Positions 50,986-59,888 are shown, numbered from the stretch's first letter. The stretch: DNA of 64,000 nt from Planococcus donghaensis (GCF_001687665.2 NZ_CP016543.2:2914001-2978000); one strand, 5' to 3'. A program made the numbers and translations. The notes: generated by a model from the letters alone, not told the origin.

Positions 50986-50999
50986 TTCCACGTGAAACG
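50984..50999. promoter_or_regulatory. parS-like ParB/Spo0J binding site
   Basis: AGTTCCACGTGAAACG matches B. subtilis parS (TGTTNCACGTGAAACA) at 14 of 16, including the entire inner 14-mer; only the outermost bases differ. It overlaps the stop codon of the preceding gene. ParB spreading from such sites helps origin segregation. Confidence 0.6.
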
Positions 51000-51009
51000 A
51001 TTAAACTAA

Positions 51010-51055
51010 AATAAAAGGACGTAGAAAAGCGACAGGCTTTTCTGCGTCCTTTTAA
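51010..51055. terminator. bidirectional terminator
   Basis: AAAAGGACGTAGAAAAGC (51013-51030) pairs with GCTTTTCTGCGTCCTTTT (51036-51053) with one mismatch. It serves the plus-strand transferase gene and the minus-strand exonuclease gene. Confidence 0.85.
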
Positions 51056-51810
51056 CATTCTATTTGTAACTCAACAGGGCAATGATCAGAACCCCATATA
51101 TCTTTGTGTATTTTCGCATTTTGAAGTTCTGGCACTAGTCGTTGAGATGCTAAGAAATAATCGATTCGCCATCCGACATTTTTCTCACGACAGTTAGAAC
51201 GGTAAGACCACCAAGAATAATGTCCTTCTTCTTCTGGGTAAAAATAACGGAACGTGTCGACAAATCCACTTTCTAAAAACTGTGTCATCTTGCCTCGTTC
51301 TTCAGGTGTAAACCCAGAATTCTTTTTATTAGCTTTTGGATTTTTCAAATCGATTTCTTTGTGTGCCACGTTTAAATCTCCACATAACAATACTGGCTTA
51401 TGATTGTCTAATGTTTTTACGAATGACAAAATAGCCTCTTCCCACAATAACCGATAGTCCAATCGCAACAAGCCATGCTGAGAGTTTGGTGTATAAACAG
51501 TGATCATATAATGGTTCTCAAATTCCAATGTAATAATTCGCCCTTCTTTATCAAGTTCCTCTACCCCGAGACCATATTGAATCGATAAAGGCTCTTTTTT
51601 CGTAAAAATGGCTGTTCCTGAATAGCCTTTTTTATGAGCGTAATTCCAATATGTATAATAACCAGGAAGGTCCATTTCAATTTGTCCTTCTTGTAATTTT
51701 ATTTCTTGTAAACAAAAAATATCCGCATTTACTTCCGTAAAAAAATCCATAAATCCTTTTTTCATAACCGCCCGAAGGCCGTTTACATTCCACGAAATTA
51801 ACTTCAACAA
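51052..51810 (-). CDS. exoA: exodeoxyribonuclease III / AP endonuclease ExoA
   Basis: The 252-residue protein has the EEP nuclease fold with full catalytic set: SWNVNGLR (Asn), CLQEIK (Glu), CGDLNVAHKEIDL (Asp-Asn) and GSDHCPVE (Asp-His). It cuts at abasic sites and removes 3' blocks in base excision repair. Length matches B. subtilis ExoA. TTG 51810 has GGGG 6 nt upstream; the MLKLISWNVNG start is typical. Single gene, ending in the shared terminator. Confidence 0.93.
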   Translation of the reverse strand: MLKLISWNVNGLRAVMKKGFMDFFTEVNADIFCLQEIKLQEGQIEMDLPGYYTYWNYAHKKGYSGTAIFTKKEPLSIQYGLGVEELDKEGRIITLEFENHYMITVYTPNSQHGLLRLDYRLLWEEAILSFVKTLDNHKPVLLCGDLNVAHKEIDLKNPKANKKNSGFTPEERGKMTQFLESGFVDTFRYFYPEEEGHYSWWSYRSNCREKNVGWRIDYFLASQRLVPELQNAKIHKDIWGSDHCPVELQIEC

Positions 51811-51979
51811 TTACCCCTTCTTTCTCTTTCTCAATTCTAAACGAAGCTTTACTCAGACTCAACAAATCGCTAGTCGCTACTCTAAATATGTAAAATTTCT
51901 GTATTTTCTTAAATATTCTGCATCATTCATATGGAACTTCTTGTACAATAAAACTATCTTACAAAGTACAGTGTCAGTC

Positions 51980-52040
51980 GTCGCAAATTTGCGTCTCTTG
52001 AATGTTGCGTGTTCAATCGAGCTCTTTAGAGACAAAGGGG
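51980..52040 (+). promoter_or_regulatory. structured leader before the UMF1-type gene
   Basis: A 12-bp palindrome CGCAAATTTGCG (51982-51993) and a hairpin with arms GTCTCT (51993-51998) and AGAGAC (52028-52033) lie directly before the AAAGGGG ribosome site. An inner TTGAA/TTCAA pairing also forms. It does not match a riboswitch I know; it may control translation. Confidence 0.3.
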
Positions 52041-52048
52041 ATTAAACC

Positions 52049-53326
52049 ATGAAAAAGTATTCAAAAGAAGAGAAAAGTTGGGCATTATACGATTGGGGAA
52101 GTTCTGCTTATTCTATTATAATTACGACAGCCGTTTTCCCGATTTACTATAAAGCTTCAGCTACTGGAGCGGGTGTCAGTTTATCCGACTCGACAGCTTA
52201 TTTAGGGTATACGATTGCGATCTTCACGTTCATACTGGCGATGATTGGACCTATATTAGGTACGATCGCTGATTACGAAGGTATGAAAAAGCGCTTTTTT
52301 GTTGGCTTTTTCCTATTAGGAACCATTTCAACAGCTCTACTCGCTTTTATACCAAACGAAAATTGGTTATTGATGTTAATTTGTTATGTATTTGCTGCTC
52401 TTGGCGCGACCGGTGCTAATTTGTTTTATGACGCATTTATTGTGGACGTAACGACAGAAAAACGAATGAACAGCGTCTCTTCTTTCGGTTACGGATTAGG
52501 ATATATCGGCTCAACAATTCCATTTATCTTGTCAATTGCCATTATTCTACTCTCCCAAAATGGGGTGCTTCCCATTTCTGTAACCATTGCTAGTCGAATC
52601 GCCTTTTTAATCACAGCCATTTGGTGGGGTGTTTTCTCAATTCCAATGTTCCGTCATGTGAAACAAGTTCACTTTATTAAACGAGAACCACGTCTTGTCC
52701 GTCAGAGCTTTAAGCGCTTAGGTAAAACAATTCGAGAAATCCGCCAGTACCGTGCATTAGTGTTGTTTTTAATCGCGTATTTCTTTTATATTGACGGGGT
52801 CGGAACGATTATTGCTTTATCAACTGCTTATGGAACCGACTTAGGTTTGGATTCATCAAGCCTGTTAATTGTCCTGTTTGTTACACAAGTAGTCGCCGCT
52901 CCATTTGCTATTCTTTATGGTCGTTTGGCTAACCGATTTACAGGTAAAAAGATGCTTTATGTCGGCATTTGCGTTTATATCTTTATTTGCATTTACGCCT
53001 TTTTCCTAGAAACCATTACAGATTTTTGGATTCTCGCTATGCTAGTAGCAACGAGTCAAGGAGGCATTCAAGCACTCAGCCGTTCTTATTTCGGCAAGCT
53101 TGTTCCGAAAGAAAATTCCAATGAATTTTTCGGCTTTTATAACGTTTTCGGGAAGTTTGCTGCTATTCTAGGACCATTGCTTGTAGCCGTCACTTCTCAA
53201 ATAACGGGTAAATCCAATATGGGCGTGTTCAGCCTCGTCGTGTTGTTTGTAATCGGACTTATCGTTTTGTCCCGCGTACCGGAACCAAAACCTCATGAAT
53301 CCATAGATGAAGTATCCAGCATCTAA
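52049..53326 (+). CDS. UMF1-type MFS transporter
   Basis: The 425-residue membrane protein has twelve helices. It begins with KEEKSWALYDWGSSAYSIII, the hallmark of the UMF1/vacuole-Atg22-like MFS branch, and has GPILGTIADYEGMKKRFF as the loop 2-3 motif and FYDAFIVDV in helix 4-5. Bacterial members such as BtlA are little studied; efflux of amino acids or peptides is one proposal. AAAGGGG precedes the ATG at good distance. Single gene with own terminator. Confidence 0.85.
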   Translation: MKKYSKEEKSWALYDWGSSAYSIIITTAVFPIYYKASATGAGVSLSDSTAYLGYTIAIFTFILAMIGPILGTIADYEGMKKRFFVGFFLLGTISTALLAFIPNENWLLMLICYVFAALGATGANLFYDAFIVDVTTEKRMNSVSSFGYGLGYIGSTIPFILSIAIILLSQNGVLPISVTIASRIAFLITAIWWGVFSIPMFRHVKQVHFIKREPRLVRQSFKRLGKTIREIRQYRALVLFLIAYFFYIDGVGTIIALSTAYGTDLGLDSSSLLIVLFVTQVVAAPFAILYGRLANRFTGKKMLYVGICVYIFICIYAFFLETITDFWILAMLVATSQGGIQALSRSYFGKLVPKENSNEFFGFYNVFGKFAAILGPLLVAVTSQITGKSNMGVFSLVVLFVIGLIVLSRVPEPKPHESIDEVSSI

Positions 53327-53341
53327 ATTTATTAGCTTAAA

Positions 53342-53386
53342 CTTAAAAAAGGTGCCTTCCAACTTAGTTGGAGGGCACCTTTTAAT
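53342..53386. terminator. bidirectional terminator
   Basis: AAAAGGTGCCTTCCAACT pairs with AGTTGGAGGGCACCTTTT (about 53346-53363 with 53365-53382), one mismatch. It lies between the convergent transporter and coiled-coil protein genes. Confidence 0.85.
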
Positions 53387-53388
53387 GA

Positions 53389-54216
53389 TTATTTTTTATT
53401 AGGATCTTCAGCTTTTACGGTTACGTTGCCTGCATTGTCTTTTGTGACAGTCGCATCTTTTAAATCAACAACTTCCGTTCCGCTTTCTTCTTTGCCTGCT
53501 TCTTTATTAGCTTTTTTAATTTCTTTTTCTACTGTTTTTTCAGCTTTTTCATGTTCTTTTTCAGCTTTTTCTTCTTGTTTTTCTTCTTTTTTCATAGCTT
53601 TCTCTTGCTCTTTTACTTCTTTTTCAATTGCTTTTTCTTGTTTTTTCACTTCTTTTTCTTCTTGTTTTTCCATCCGTTTTGCTTTAAGTTCATCAGCTTT
53701 GCCTTTAGCTGTTTCTTTAATATCATTTGTTCTTTCTTTTAGTTGAGTGGCTTTTTCTTTTACTTGGTCTATTGCGCCACCTGAACCTTCAGCATTTTCT
53801 TCTTTTAACGCAACCGCTTTTTCTTTAACGATTTCTTGAAGTTCTTTGCCGCTTTTCGGTGCTAATAATAGTCCTGCTGCCGCTCCGATAACTGCGCCCG
53901 TTGCAGCACCGATTAGGAATCCGCCACCTCCGCCACTTTCTTTGCGCTCGGCTTCTGTAGGTTGTGGGTTATCGATTTTCCCACCGCGCACAAGACGTTC
54001 TTCTACTTCTTCTACGATTTCATATAATGTACGTCCTTTAGCTTCAACAAGCGATACGCTCATGTGATAATCAGCTAAATCTTCCTGATCTCGTACAACG
54101 ATTACGTCATAATCAGTCGAATCTGCTTTATCCTCTAGCATATCTGCCTGATAACCCTTTTTCTCCAATGCTTCACGTACTGATGTAAATGGATGCTCAA
54201 CTGCAACTTTTGCCAT
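53389..54216 (-). CDS. YkuS-like + YtxH + coiled-coil stress-type protein
   Basis: The 275-residue protein joins three parts. Residues about 1-75 resemble UPF0180/YkuS (VAVEHPFTSVREALEKKGYQ, YDVIVVRD). Residues about 95-125 form the YtxH glycine-rich membrane hairpin (GFLIGAATGAVIGAAAGLLL, then APKSGKELQ). Residues about 140-250 are a Lys/Glu coiled coil (KQEKAIEKEVKEQEKAMKKE). The end is acidic. It is likely membrane-tethered with a cytosolic rod, perhaps sigma-B type stress related (inference). The opposite strand shows Phe/Ser-rich frames that are only shadows. GGGAG stands before ATG. Confidence 0.75.
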   Translation of the reverse strand: MAKVAVEHPFTSVREALEKKGYQADMLEDKADSTDYDVIVVRDQEDLADYHMSVSLVEAKGRTLYEIVEEVEERLVRGGKIDNPQPTEAERKESGGGGGFLIGAATGAVIGAAAGLLLAPKSGKELQEIVKEKAVALKEENAEGSGGAIDQVKEKATQLKERTNDIKETAKGKADELKAKRMEKQEEKEVKKQEKAIEKEVKEQEKAMKKEEKQEEKAEKEHEKAEKTVEKEIKKANKEAGKEESGTEVVDLKDATVTKDNAGNVTVKAEDPNKK

Positions 54217-54283
54217 ATTCTGTCCACTCCCTTTAATAAAGTCTATATCTATTCAGTTTCCCTAATTGGAAAATAATAAACAT

Positions 54284-54790
54284 TCACTTAAATCCGGATC
54301 CCCATTGCCAGACTTCGAGTGTATTGACTTTGCGCAATCGCACGATCAATACCATACCTAATAGGGCCCCCGTCAAACTAGAGATGAAAAAAGGAGGGAT
54401 AAAAAACAAAGCTCCAAATTCTGTGCCTAATAAAAGTCGGGCGTATGGTACTGCGATGACAGAAGCAATCAGACCTGTCCCTATTACTTCACCGAGTGCA
54501 GCGAACCAAACTTTTCCGAACTTGATATACAGAACGCCTGCCAAAAATGCACCAATCATGCCTCCAGGAAAAGCTAACAATGAACCTGTACCGGTTAATA
54601 CGCGAACAACACCGGTCAAAAAAGCGATTAATACCGCAGGCCCTGGCCCAAAGAGAACTGCCGCAATCACATTAATTGCGTGTTGAATTGGATACGCACG
54701 GGCAATACCCGCAGGAAAATATACAAAAGCAGAACCCGCCACACCTATCGCAACAAACATAGCCATTAAGATTAGTTTTTTTGTGTTCAT
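54284..54790 (-). CDS. thiW: ECF transporter S component for thiamine-related substrate (ThiW)
   Basis: The 168-residue membrane protein has about five to six helices, with VYFPAGIARAYPIQHAINVIAAVLFGPG and FPGGMIGAFLAGVLY, the ThiW pattern. Energy-coupling-factor S components bind the vitamin part; ThiW is predicted to carry hydroxyethylthiazole, which fits ThiM next door. The shared ECF ATPases are elsewhere. Start overlaps the thiE stop by 4 nt (ATGA). Last gene of the riboswitch-controlled operon; no strong terminator follows. Confidence 0.88.
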   Translation of the reverse strand: MNTKKLILMAMFVAIGVAGSAFVYFPAGIARAYPIQHAINVIAAVLFGPGPAVLIAFLTGVVRVLTGTGSLLAFPGGMIGAFLAGVLYIKFGKVWFAALGEVIGTGLIASVIAVPYARLLLGTEFGALFFIPPFFISSLTGALLGMVLIVRLRKVNTLEVWQWGSGFK

Positions 54791-55440
54791 CTTCCAATCC
54801 CTACTTTACAAGATAGTTGAAAAGCCTTTACTTGCTCGACAACATCTTTTGCGTTCGCTATAGCTGAAATAACCGCAACCCCTGATACACCTGCTCGCCA
54901 CACTTGATCAGCGTTTTCTGGAATAATCCCTCCAATTCCTACAATTGGCAATTGCGGATATTCACGTTTGACTGCTTTAATCTCCTCTACTCCTGCAGGC
55001 TTTTTTGCATCCGCTTTAGACGTCGTACCAAAAACTGGGCCCATTCCAACATAATCAGCACCCGCTTGAATAGCCAGCCTTGCTTCTTCTACAGAATGAA
55101 CAGAAACACCTAACAACTTTTCTTCTCCAATCAATTGACGAACTTGAAAAGCTGTTTCGTCATCTTGACCTACATGAACGCCATCAGCATCGATACTACA
55201 CGCTAATTCCACATCATCATTAACGATAAATGGCACTGAATAGTTTTGGCATACTTGCTGACACCTCAATGCGAAATTTCGTAAAGCATAACCCGTTAAA
55301 GCTCCCGATCCTTTTTCACGCAACTGAAAATGTGTGATGCCTCCTTGGAGCGCTTCTTCTAATATTGTGAAAGGGTCTTTTGTCTCCGAATTTCGAGAAC
55401 CCATTACAAAGTAAATGGCGGGTTTATTGGAAAACTTCAA
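54787..55440 (-). CDS. thiE: thiamine-phosphate synthase
   Basis: The 217-residue TIM barrel carries HFQLREKGSG, the Mg2+ and diphosphate site NDDVELA, HVGQDDE, GMGPVFGTTSKADA and VGIGGI. It joins HMP-diphosphate to thiazole phosphate to give thiamine phosphate in the cytoplasm. ATG 55440 overlaps thiD by 17 nt. Length matches the Bacillus protein. Part of tenA-thiM-thiD-thiE-thiW. Confidence 0.93.
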   Translation of the reverse strand: MKFSNKPAIYFVMGSRNSETKDPFTILEEALQGGITHFQLREKGSGALTGYALRNFALRCQQVCQNYSVPFIVNDDVELACSIDADGVHVGQDDETAFQVRQLIGEEKLLGVSVHSVEEARLAIQAGADYVGMGPVFGTTSKADAKKPAGVEEIKAVKREYPQLPIVGIGGIIPENADQVWRAGVSGVAVISAIANAKDVVEQVKAFQLSCKVGIGR

Positions 55441-56269
55441 TTTTAGTTACCTCCATCTTTTCACTTCTTCTCAGTTGGTAAGCTCCGTGATTTGTAGGAC
55501 CGTGCCCATTACCAATATTCAGTGGATCGCTAAGCGCCGCTTGGATAAATTCCTTCGCTGTCAAAATTGCTTTTTTAAGGTCCTGACCTTTAGCAAGCTG
55601 TGCCGTTACTGCCGCTGCGAATGTGCAGCCTGTACCATGTGTTTGGTTTGTCGAAATGCGAGCGGCGCGGTACACTGCCGATTCGCCGTTCACATGCAGA
55701 AAATAATCTTCTGCATGTTCTGGATCAGTTGCATGTCCGCCTTTAATGACCACCGCTTGTGCTCCTAATGATAAAATCTTCTCGGCTGCTCGGCGTCGAC
55801 TGAAAACATCTGTAATCGAAATACCAGTTAATGCTTCTGCTTCCGGAATGTTCGGTGTGACAAGAAATGCTAAAGGCAATAAATAGTTTTTTAATGCTTC
55901 TACTGCGACAGGCTGCAATAAATTTGCACCCCCTTTAGCAATCATGACTGGATCGACGACTAAATTTCCCCACCCATAGTGTCGGATTGCATTAGCGGTT
56001 TCTTGAATAATTTCAGGATTAAATAGCATGCCTGTTTTCAAAGCGCTGATGTCAAAATCATCACCTACTGCTGCTAATTGAGTTTGAATCGCTTGTGTCG
56101 ACATCGGATAAATTGCGCTAATACCCATTGTGTTTTGAGCTGTGACCGCTGTGATGGCAGAAGTCCCGTAAACACCTAGTTCTTGAAAGGTTTTTAAATC
56201 GGCTTGAATGCCAGCTCCTCCTCCTGAATCTGAACCCGCTATTGTCAAAGTTTGTGGTGTTTTCTTCAT
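55424..56269 (-). CDS. thiD: hydroxymethylpyrimidine (phospho)kinase
   Basis: The 281-residue ribokinase-fold protein has TIAGSDSGGGAGIQADLKTF, ALKTGMLFN, VVDPVMIAKGG and NQTHGTGCTFAAAVTA, whose catalytic Cys region is the anion hole. It phosphorylates HMP twice. ATG overlaps the thiM stop by 4 nt. The C-terminal 17 nt overlap thiE. Fits the salvage arm together with TenA and ThiM. Confidence 0.93.
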   Translation of the reverse strand: MKKTPQTLTIAGSDSGGGAGIQADLKTFQELGVYGTSAITAVTAQNTMGISAIYPMSTQAIQTQLAAVGDDFDISALKTGMLFNPEIIQETANAIRHYGWGNLVVDPVMIAKGGANLLQPVAVEALKNYLLPLAFLVTPNIPEAEALTGISITDVFSRRRAAEKILSLGAQAVVIKGGHATDPEHAEDYFLHVNGESAVYRAARISTNQTHGTGCTFAAAVTAQLAKGQDLKKAILTAKEFIQAALSDPLNIGNGHGPTNHGAYQLRRSEKMEVTKIEVFQ

Positions 56270-57051
56270 ACTGTCTCCTCCTGTAAAGAAATTCGCGCGC
56301 TTACTTCCCTGTCGGTCAAGCTAGCTATACGATTCATAAAAGCTTGCTGAAAATCTCCAGGGAGCTGGGCCTCTCGACGAGCTTGTTCTCCCGCAATTGC
56401 GTAAAAACGTAAAACATCACGAACAGTTTCTATCGGTTTTTTAGTAGAAACAGCTAGACCTGCAGCAACTACACTACTCAATAAACAACCTGTACCTGTG
56501 ATAGACGCCATAAGTGGATCTCCATAAGGAATTTCAATAACAGATTCTCCGTCCGTCACAATATCTATTGGCCCTGTGACCGCTATGACCACTCCTAATT
56601 TTTTTGAAGTGACAACAGCAAGCGCTTTAACGTCTAAGAGCCCTTCTCCTGCGTCCACACCTTTTGACTTCCATTGTTCCCCAGCTATTGCCGCAAGCTC
56701 TCCTGCGTTGCATCGAAGCACATTAACGTATACTGTACCTAAAATTTCACGAACTGCTTGTAGACGAAAGCCACTTGCCCCTGCTCCAACGGGATCTAAC
56801 ACAACTGGAATGCCCAATTGATTGGCTCGTTTTCCCGCAAGCAACATGCTTTTTAATGACTCTGTATGCAAGGTTCCGATATTTAATGACAGCGCTTGAG
56901 ATAATGAAGCCAGTTCTGCTGCTTCTTCTGGTGCTTCTCCCATAATCGGCGACGCACCAATTGCTAAAAGGCCATTCGCTTGAAAATTGGATACCACATG
57001 ATTGGTAATACAATGCACCACTGGATTTTGCTCTTTTATCAGCTGAATCAT
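56266..57051 (-). CDS. thiM: hydroxyethylthiazole kinase
   Basis: The protein (261 aa from ATG 57051) has NPVVHCITNHVVSNFQANGL, GASPIMGEAPEE, VVLDPVGAGASGFR and SITGTGCLLSSVVAAG. It phosphorylates 4-methyl-5-hydroxyethylthiazole for reuse. AGGTG lies 7 nt before this ATG; a GTG three codons up (57060) lacks such spacing. It overlaps the TenA stop region only slightly (separated by 1 nt). Its substrate is probably imported by ThiW. Confidence 0.92.
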   Translation of the reverse strand: MIQLIKEQNPVVHCITNHVVSNFQANGLLAIGASPIMGEAPEEAAELASLSQALSLNIGTLHTESLKSMLLAGKRANQLGIPVVLDPVGAGASGFRLQAVREILGTVYVNVLRCNAGELAAIAGEQWKSKGVDAGEGLLDVKALAVVTSKKLGVVIAVTGPIDIVTDGESVIEIPYGDPLMASITGTGCLLSSVVAAGLAVSTKKPIETVRDVLRFYAIAGEQARREAQLPGDFQQAFMNRIASLTDREVSARISLQEETV

Positions 57052-57052
57052 A

Positions 57053-57736
57053 TTAGACACCTACTTTTTCAATCGCATCTATAGACCACGTTTCTTTTCT
57101 CCATGCTTGGTCCCAAAAATTTAATTCGTAATAACTGCTCTTTAGAAAATGGTCTTTTAGTTCTTTGCGGCGAGCTTCTGGCAGTTCTTCAGCCAAACGA
57201 TTCATCCGTTCGATTTGTTCATTGACAAGTTCCCCAAATTCCTCGGAACCGTAAGTTTCAATCCAACGGTCATAAATCGGATGATCCGGTTTGGCATTTT
57301 TCAACCGTTCGCCGATTTCATAATACAGCCAATAACAAGGCAAAATGGCCGCTAGGACGTCTGCTAAATCCCCTGCAGATGCTCGGTACATATGAGATAC
57401 ATATGCATATGCAGTCGGAGAAGGTTGAAATGCTAACCAATCTTTTTCCGTAACATCTAACATTTTCATAAAGGATTGGTGTAAAGATAATTCAGCCGTA
57501 CTTGTATGTGATGCATGAATCGCAAAACGTTGCGTTGTTTCTAAGTCTTTTGCTTTTGATGCACCAAGTGCTTGAATTTTCGCGAAATGTGATAAGTAAT
57601 AAGCATCTTGCATGACGTAAAAACGGAATACATCGACCGGCAATGTCCCATCTTCAATTCCTTTAACAAATGGATGATCAAAACTCGCCTGCCATAGGTG
57701 GTCACATTCTTTTCTTACTTCTTTACAAAAAGTCAT
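57053..57736 (-). CDS. tenA: aminopyrimidine aminohydrolase (thiaminase II)
   Basis: The 227-residue all-helical protein has the catalytic Cys in ILPCYWLYYEIGE, DAYYLSHFAKI and YGSEEFGELVNE with the active-site Glu. It hydrolyses formylaminopyrimidine breakdown products to HMP for salvage. GGAGATGGAGAA precedes the ATG. First gene of the operon and directly after the TPP riboswitch. Confidence 0.92.
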   Translation of the reverse strand: MTFCKEVRKECDHLWQASFDHPFVKGIEDGTLPVDVFRFYVMQDAYYLSHFAKIQALGASKAKDLETTQRFAIHASHTSTAELSLHQSFMKMLDVTEKDWLAFQPSPTAYAYVSHMYRASAGDLADVLAAILPCYWLYYEIGERLKNAKPDHPIYDRWIETYGSEEFGELVNEQIERMNRLAEELPEARRKELKDHFLKSSYYELNFWDQAWRKETWSIDAIEKVGV

Positions 57737-57773
57737 TTCTCCATCTCCCTTTTCCTATTCATTTACACAACAT

Positions 57774-57812
57774 AAAAACGCCGCTCCCCAATAAAGGGAA
57801 GCGGCGTATGCA
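57774..57812 (-). terminator. riboswitch-controlled terminator
   Basis: CGCCGCTCCC (57780-57789) pairs with GGGAAGCGGCG (57796-57806), and a T run follows on the minus strand. It stands between the TPP aptamer and tenA, as in a transcription-attenuating riboswitch. Confidence 0.85.
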
Positions 57813-57838
57813 GTCGATAAAAAATAGCAGACAATCCG

Positions 57839-57926
57839 CCACTTCCCTCCGCTGGTATGATCCAGATCAGGTTCAAAGGGTCCGAGCTTATGCTCGTCTC
57901 AGCCGATATCCGGCTCCCCTAGTGGT
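57839..57926 (-). promoter_or_regulatory. TPP riboswitch (THI element)
   Basis: On the minus strand the aptamer runs from ACCACTAGGGGAGCC through GGCTGAGACGAG and the conserved CCCTTTGAACCTGATC to GGAGGGAAGTGG. P1 forms from CCACTA and the GTGG end. TPP binding should favour the following terminator and so shut off tenA-thiMDEW. Confidence 0.95.
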
Positions 57927-58061
57927 GTTTTTATTTATGTTTTCGAAATCACTATATCACAGATTTTGTTAATACTATAGTCTTTATAAAATTCTTCTTA
58001 AAGATAAAAGGTACAAAACTAAATTTTATCGCTAATACTCTACCATCGATTTTACTAGATG

Positions 58062-58619
58062 TTAATCAAGTAACACTTCTATTTTTTCTTTATTTTCTTC
58101 TACCAATTTTTCTATTAAATCATTGTATTCTTCTCCAAATTTCTCACTCCATTTTGGATCGTTAATGTCCCCTCCACCTAATTTCTCTTCAAGATATGTA
58201 TTGATATAAGCATTTTGGTGATTGAGTTTTTTAGCATACTGCTTTTGAAATTCTTCGGGTGTCATACCTAATTTTTCCGCTTGAGCGATGGCATATTTAC
58301 GAACTTGCTTACTGCCTTCATCTTTTGTGTTTTCAGGAGGAAGTTTTTCAAAATCATCCTGATTTTCTTCAGCCATTAAATGCGGGGAAATATCGAGATT
58401 CATTTCTTGTACTTGTTGTTTGATCAGTTTTGCCACTATTACCGAATCCAGATAATCTAATGCCGTTTCATCAGCATACAAAAAACGCAAATCACCTATT
58501 GTAATCTCATGACCGTCTACAGTAGCCGCTACTTCATTATCACCGTATGTTGAAACATCGCTGCAACCAGCTAAAACGATTGTTCCAAGTAAAAGTACTA
58601 TGAACAGAATCTTCTTCAA
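58062..58619 (-). CDS. SurA-N-like lipoprotein lacking a PPIase domain
   Basis: The 185-residue lipoprotein has lipobox VLAGC with Cys19. The mature part resembles the helical chaperone arm of SurA/PrsA-like proteins (EVAATVDGHEITIGDLRFLYAD, then a Lys/Glu helical stretch) but has no parvulin domain. It may be a stand-alone chaperone arm or a shortened PrsA-type protein, held outside the membrane. TTG start has AAGGGGAG 7 nt upstream. Single gene between the thiamine operon and rlmN, in an A/T-rich setting. Role unknown. Confidence 0.7.
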   Translation of the reverse strand: MKKILFIVLLLGTIVLAGCSDVSTYGDNEVAATVDGHEITIGDLRFLYADETALDYLDSVIVAKLIKQQVQEMNLDISPHLMAEENQDDFEKLPPENTKDEGSKQVRKYAIAQAEKLGMTPEEFQKQYAKKLNHQNAYINTYLEEKLGGGDINDPKWSEKFGEEYNDLIEKLVEENKEKIEVLLD

Positions 58620-58708
58620 TCCCTCACTCCCCTTATTAGCTTAAAGTTAACTAATTCATCCTATAAAGCTGAATACGCTCTTAACGTTCGATAAGTTTCA
58701 TAAATTAA

Positions 58709-58750
58709 ATAAAAAAGACCACAAACAACTCGAGTTGTTTGTGGTCTGAG
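58709..58750 (-). terminator. terminator of rlmN (30-nt perfect palindrome)
   Basis: GACCACAAACAACTC and its mirror GAGTTGTTTGTGGTC meet without loop (58717-58746). T-rich DNA follows on the minus strand. Confidence 0.85.
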
Positions 58751-58780
58751 GTTCCTAATCATTAGGAATGCGGTTATTTA

Positions 58781-59854
58781 TTAAACTGTTACTTCTTTTT
58801 TATCTTTTTTGATTTGTTTGCTTCGTAATTGACCACAAGCAGCATCGATGTCTGCGCCTTGTTCGTGACGTACGCCACAGTTGATGCCTTTTTTCTTCAA
58901 TGCATCATAGAAAGCACTGATTGCTTCTGGTGTACTTTGTTGATATTGATCGTGCTCATCAACAGAATTGTACGGAATCAAGTTCACGTATGACAAGTGA
59001 CGCTTATCTTCTAGCAATTTCGCCAGTTGATTTGCTTCTTCAACATGGTCATTCACATCACGCAATAAAATATACTCAAACGTGATACGACGGTTCGATT
59101 TCTCCAAATAGTAATCGATAGAAGCCATTAGCTTCTCGATTGGATATGCTTTGTTAATTTTCATGATACGCGTACGCAATTCATTTGTTGGCGCATGAAT
59201 TGAAATTGCAAGGTTTACTTGCAAGCCTTCGTCTGCATAGTCATAAATTTTCGGCACAATCCCACTAGTAGAAACCGTGATGTGGCGAGCTCCAATAGCC
59301 AAGCCTTTTTGAGAATTGACAACTTTTAAGAAGTCCATCAAATTCGTATAGTTATCGAATGGTTCACCAATCCCCATAACTACGATATGACTTACACGTT
59401 CTTCTTTTTGTTGTGCATCAAAATGCGCTTGTACTTGCATAATTTGCTCAACAATTTCGCCCGCGTTTAAATCGCGGCTCTTTTTCAATAATCCGCTGGC
59501 ACAGAAACTACAGCCAATGTTACAACCAACTTGCGTTGTTACACAGACAGAATTTCCGTATTTAAAGCGCATCAATACCGTCTCGATCAAGTTGCCATCT
59601 TGCATTTGGAAAAGAAACTTGATCGTACCGTCTGCAGATTCTTGTTTAACCGTTTCTTTTAACGTACGAATCACAAAGTTGTCTTCAAGTAGTTGAATAC
59701 AATCTTTCGAAAGATTGTTCATTTCCGCAAATTCAGTGACACGTTTAATATACAACCAATCCCATACCTGCTCCGCACGGTACTTTTTCTGGCCGTTTTC
59801 TAAAAACCATTCTTTTAACTGGTCTATCGTTAATCCATAGATGGAATTTTTCAT
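58781..59854 (-). CDS. rlmN: 23S rRNA (adenine-2503-C2) methyltransferase RlmN
   Basis: The 357-residue radical SAM enzyme has the CxxxCxxC cluster as [15 protein letters not shown] (residues about 110-125). The N-terminal RNA-binding helix region and the C-terminal Cys in [15 protein letters not shown], which takes part in methyl transfer, are present. It methylates A2503 of 23S rRNA and can modify tRNA. GAGGG precedes ATG. It has a very good promoter upstream and its own terminator. Confidence 0.94.
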   Translation of the reverse strand: MKNSIYGLTIDQLKEWFLENGQKKYRAEQVWDWLYIKRVTEFAEMNNLSKDCIQLLEDNFVIRTLKETVKQESADGTIKFLFQMQDGNLIETVLMRFKYGNSVCVTTQVGCNIGCSFCASGLLKKSRDLNAGEIVEQIMQVQAHFDAQQKEERVSHIVVMGIGEPFDNYTNLMDFLKVVNSQKGLAIGARHITVSTSGIVPKIYDYADEGLQVNLAISIHAPTNELRTRIMKINKAYPIEKLMASIDYYLEKSNRRITFEYILLRDVNDHVEEANQLAKLLEDKRHLSYVNLIPYNSVDEHDQYQQSTPEAISAFYDALKKKGINCGVRHEQGADIDAACGQLRSKQIKKDKKEVTV

Positions 59855-59888
59855 TTTAGAACCCTCATTTCAAATTTCACAATTGCTT

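Noticed and set aside
53426..53746. Phe/Ser-rich plus-strand frames
   Set aside because: They are the complement of the Lys/Glu coiled-coil gene and reflect its codon bias only.
47327..58746. Shared GAGTTGTTTGTrGT sequence in the mrp and rlmN terminators as a dispersed repeat
   Set aside because: Both are ordinary hairpin arms in terminators; two short similar stems do not make a repeat family.
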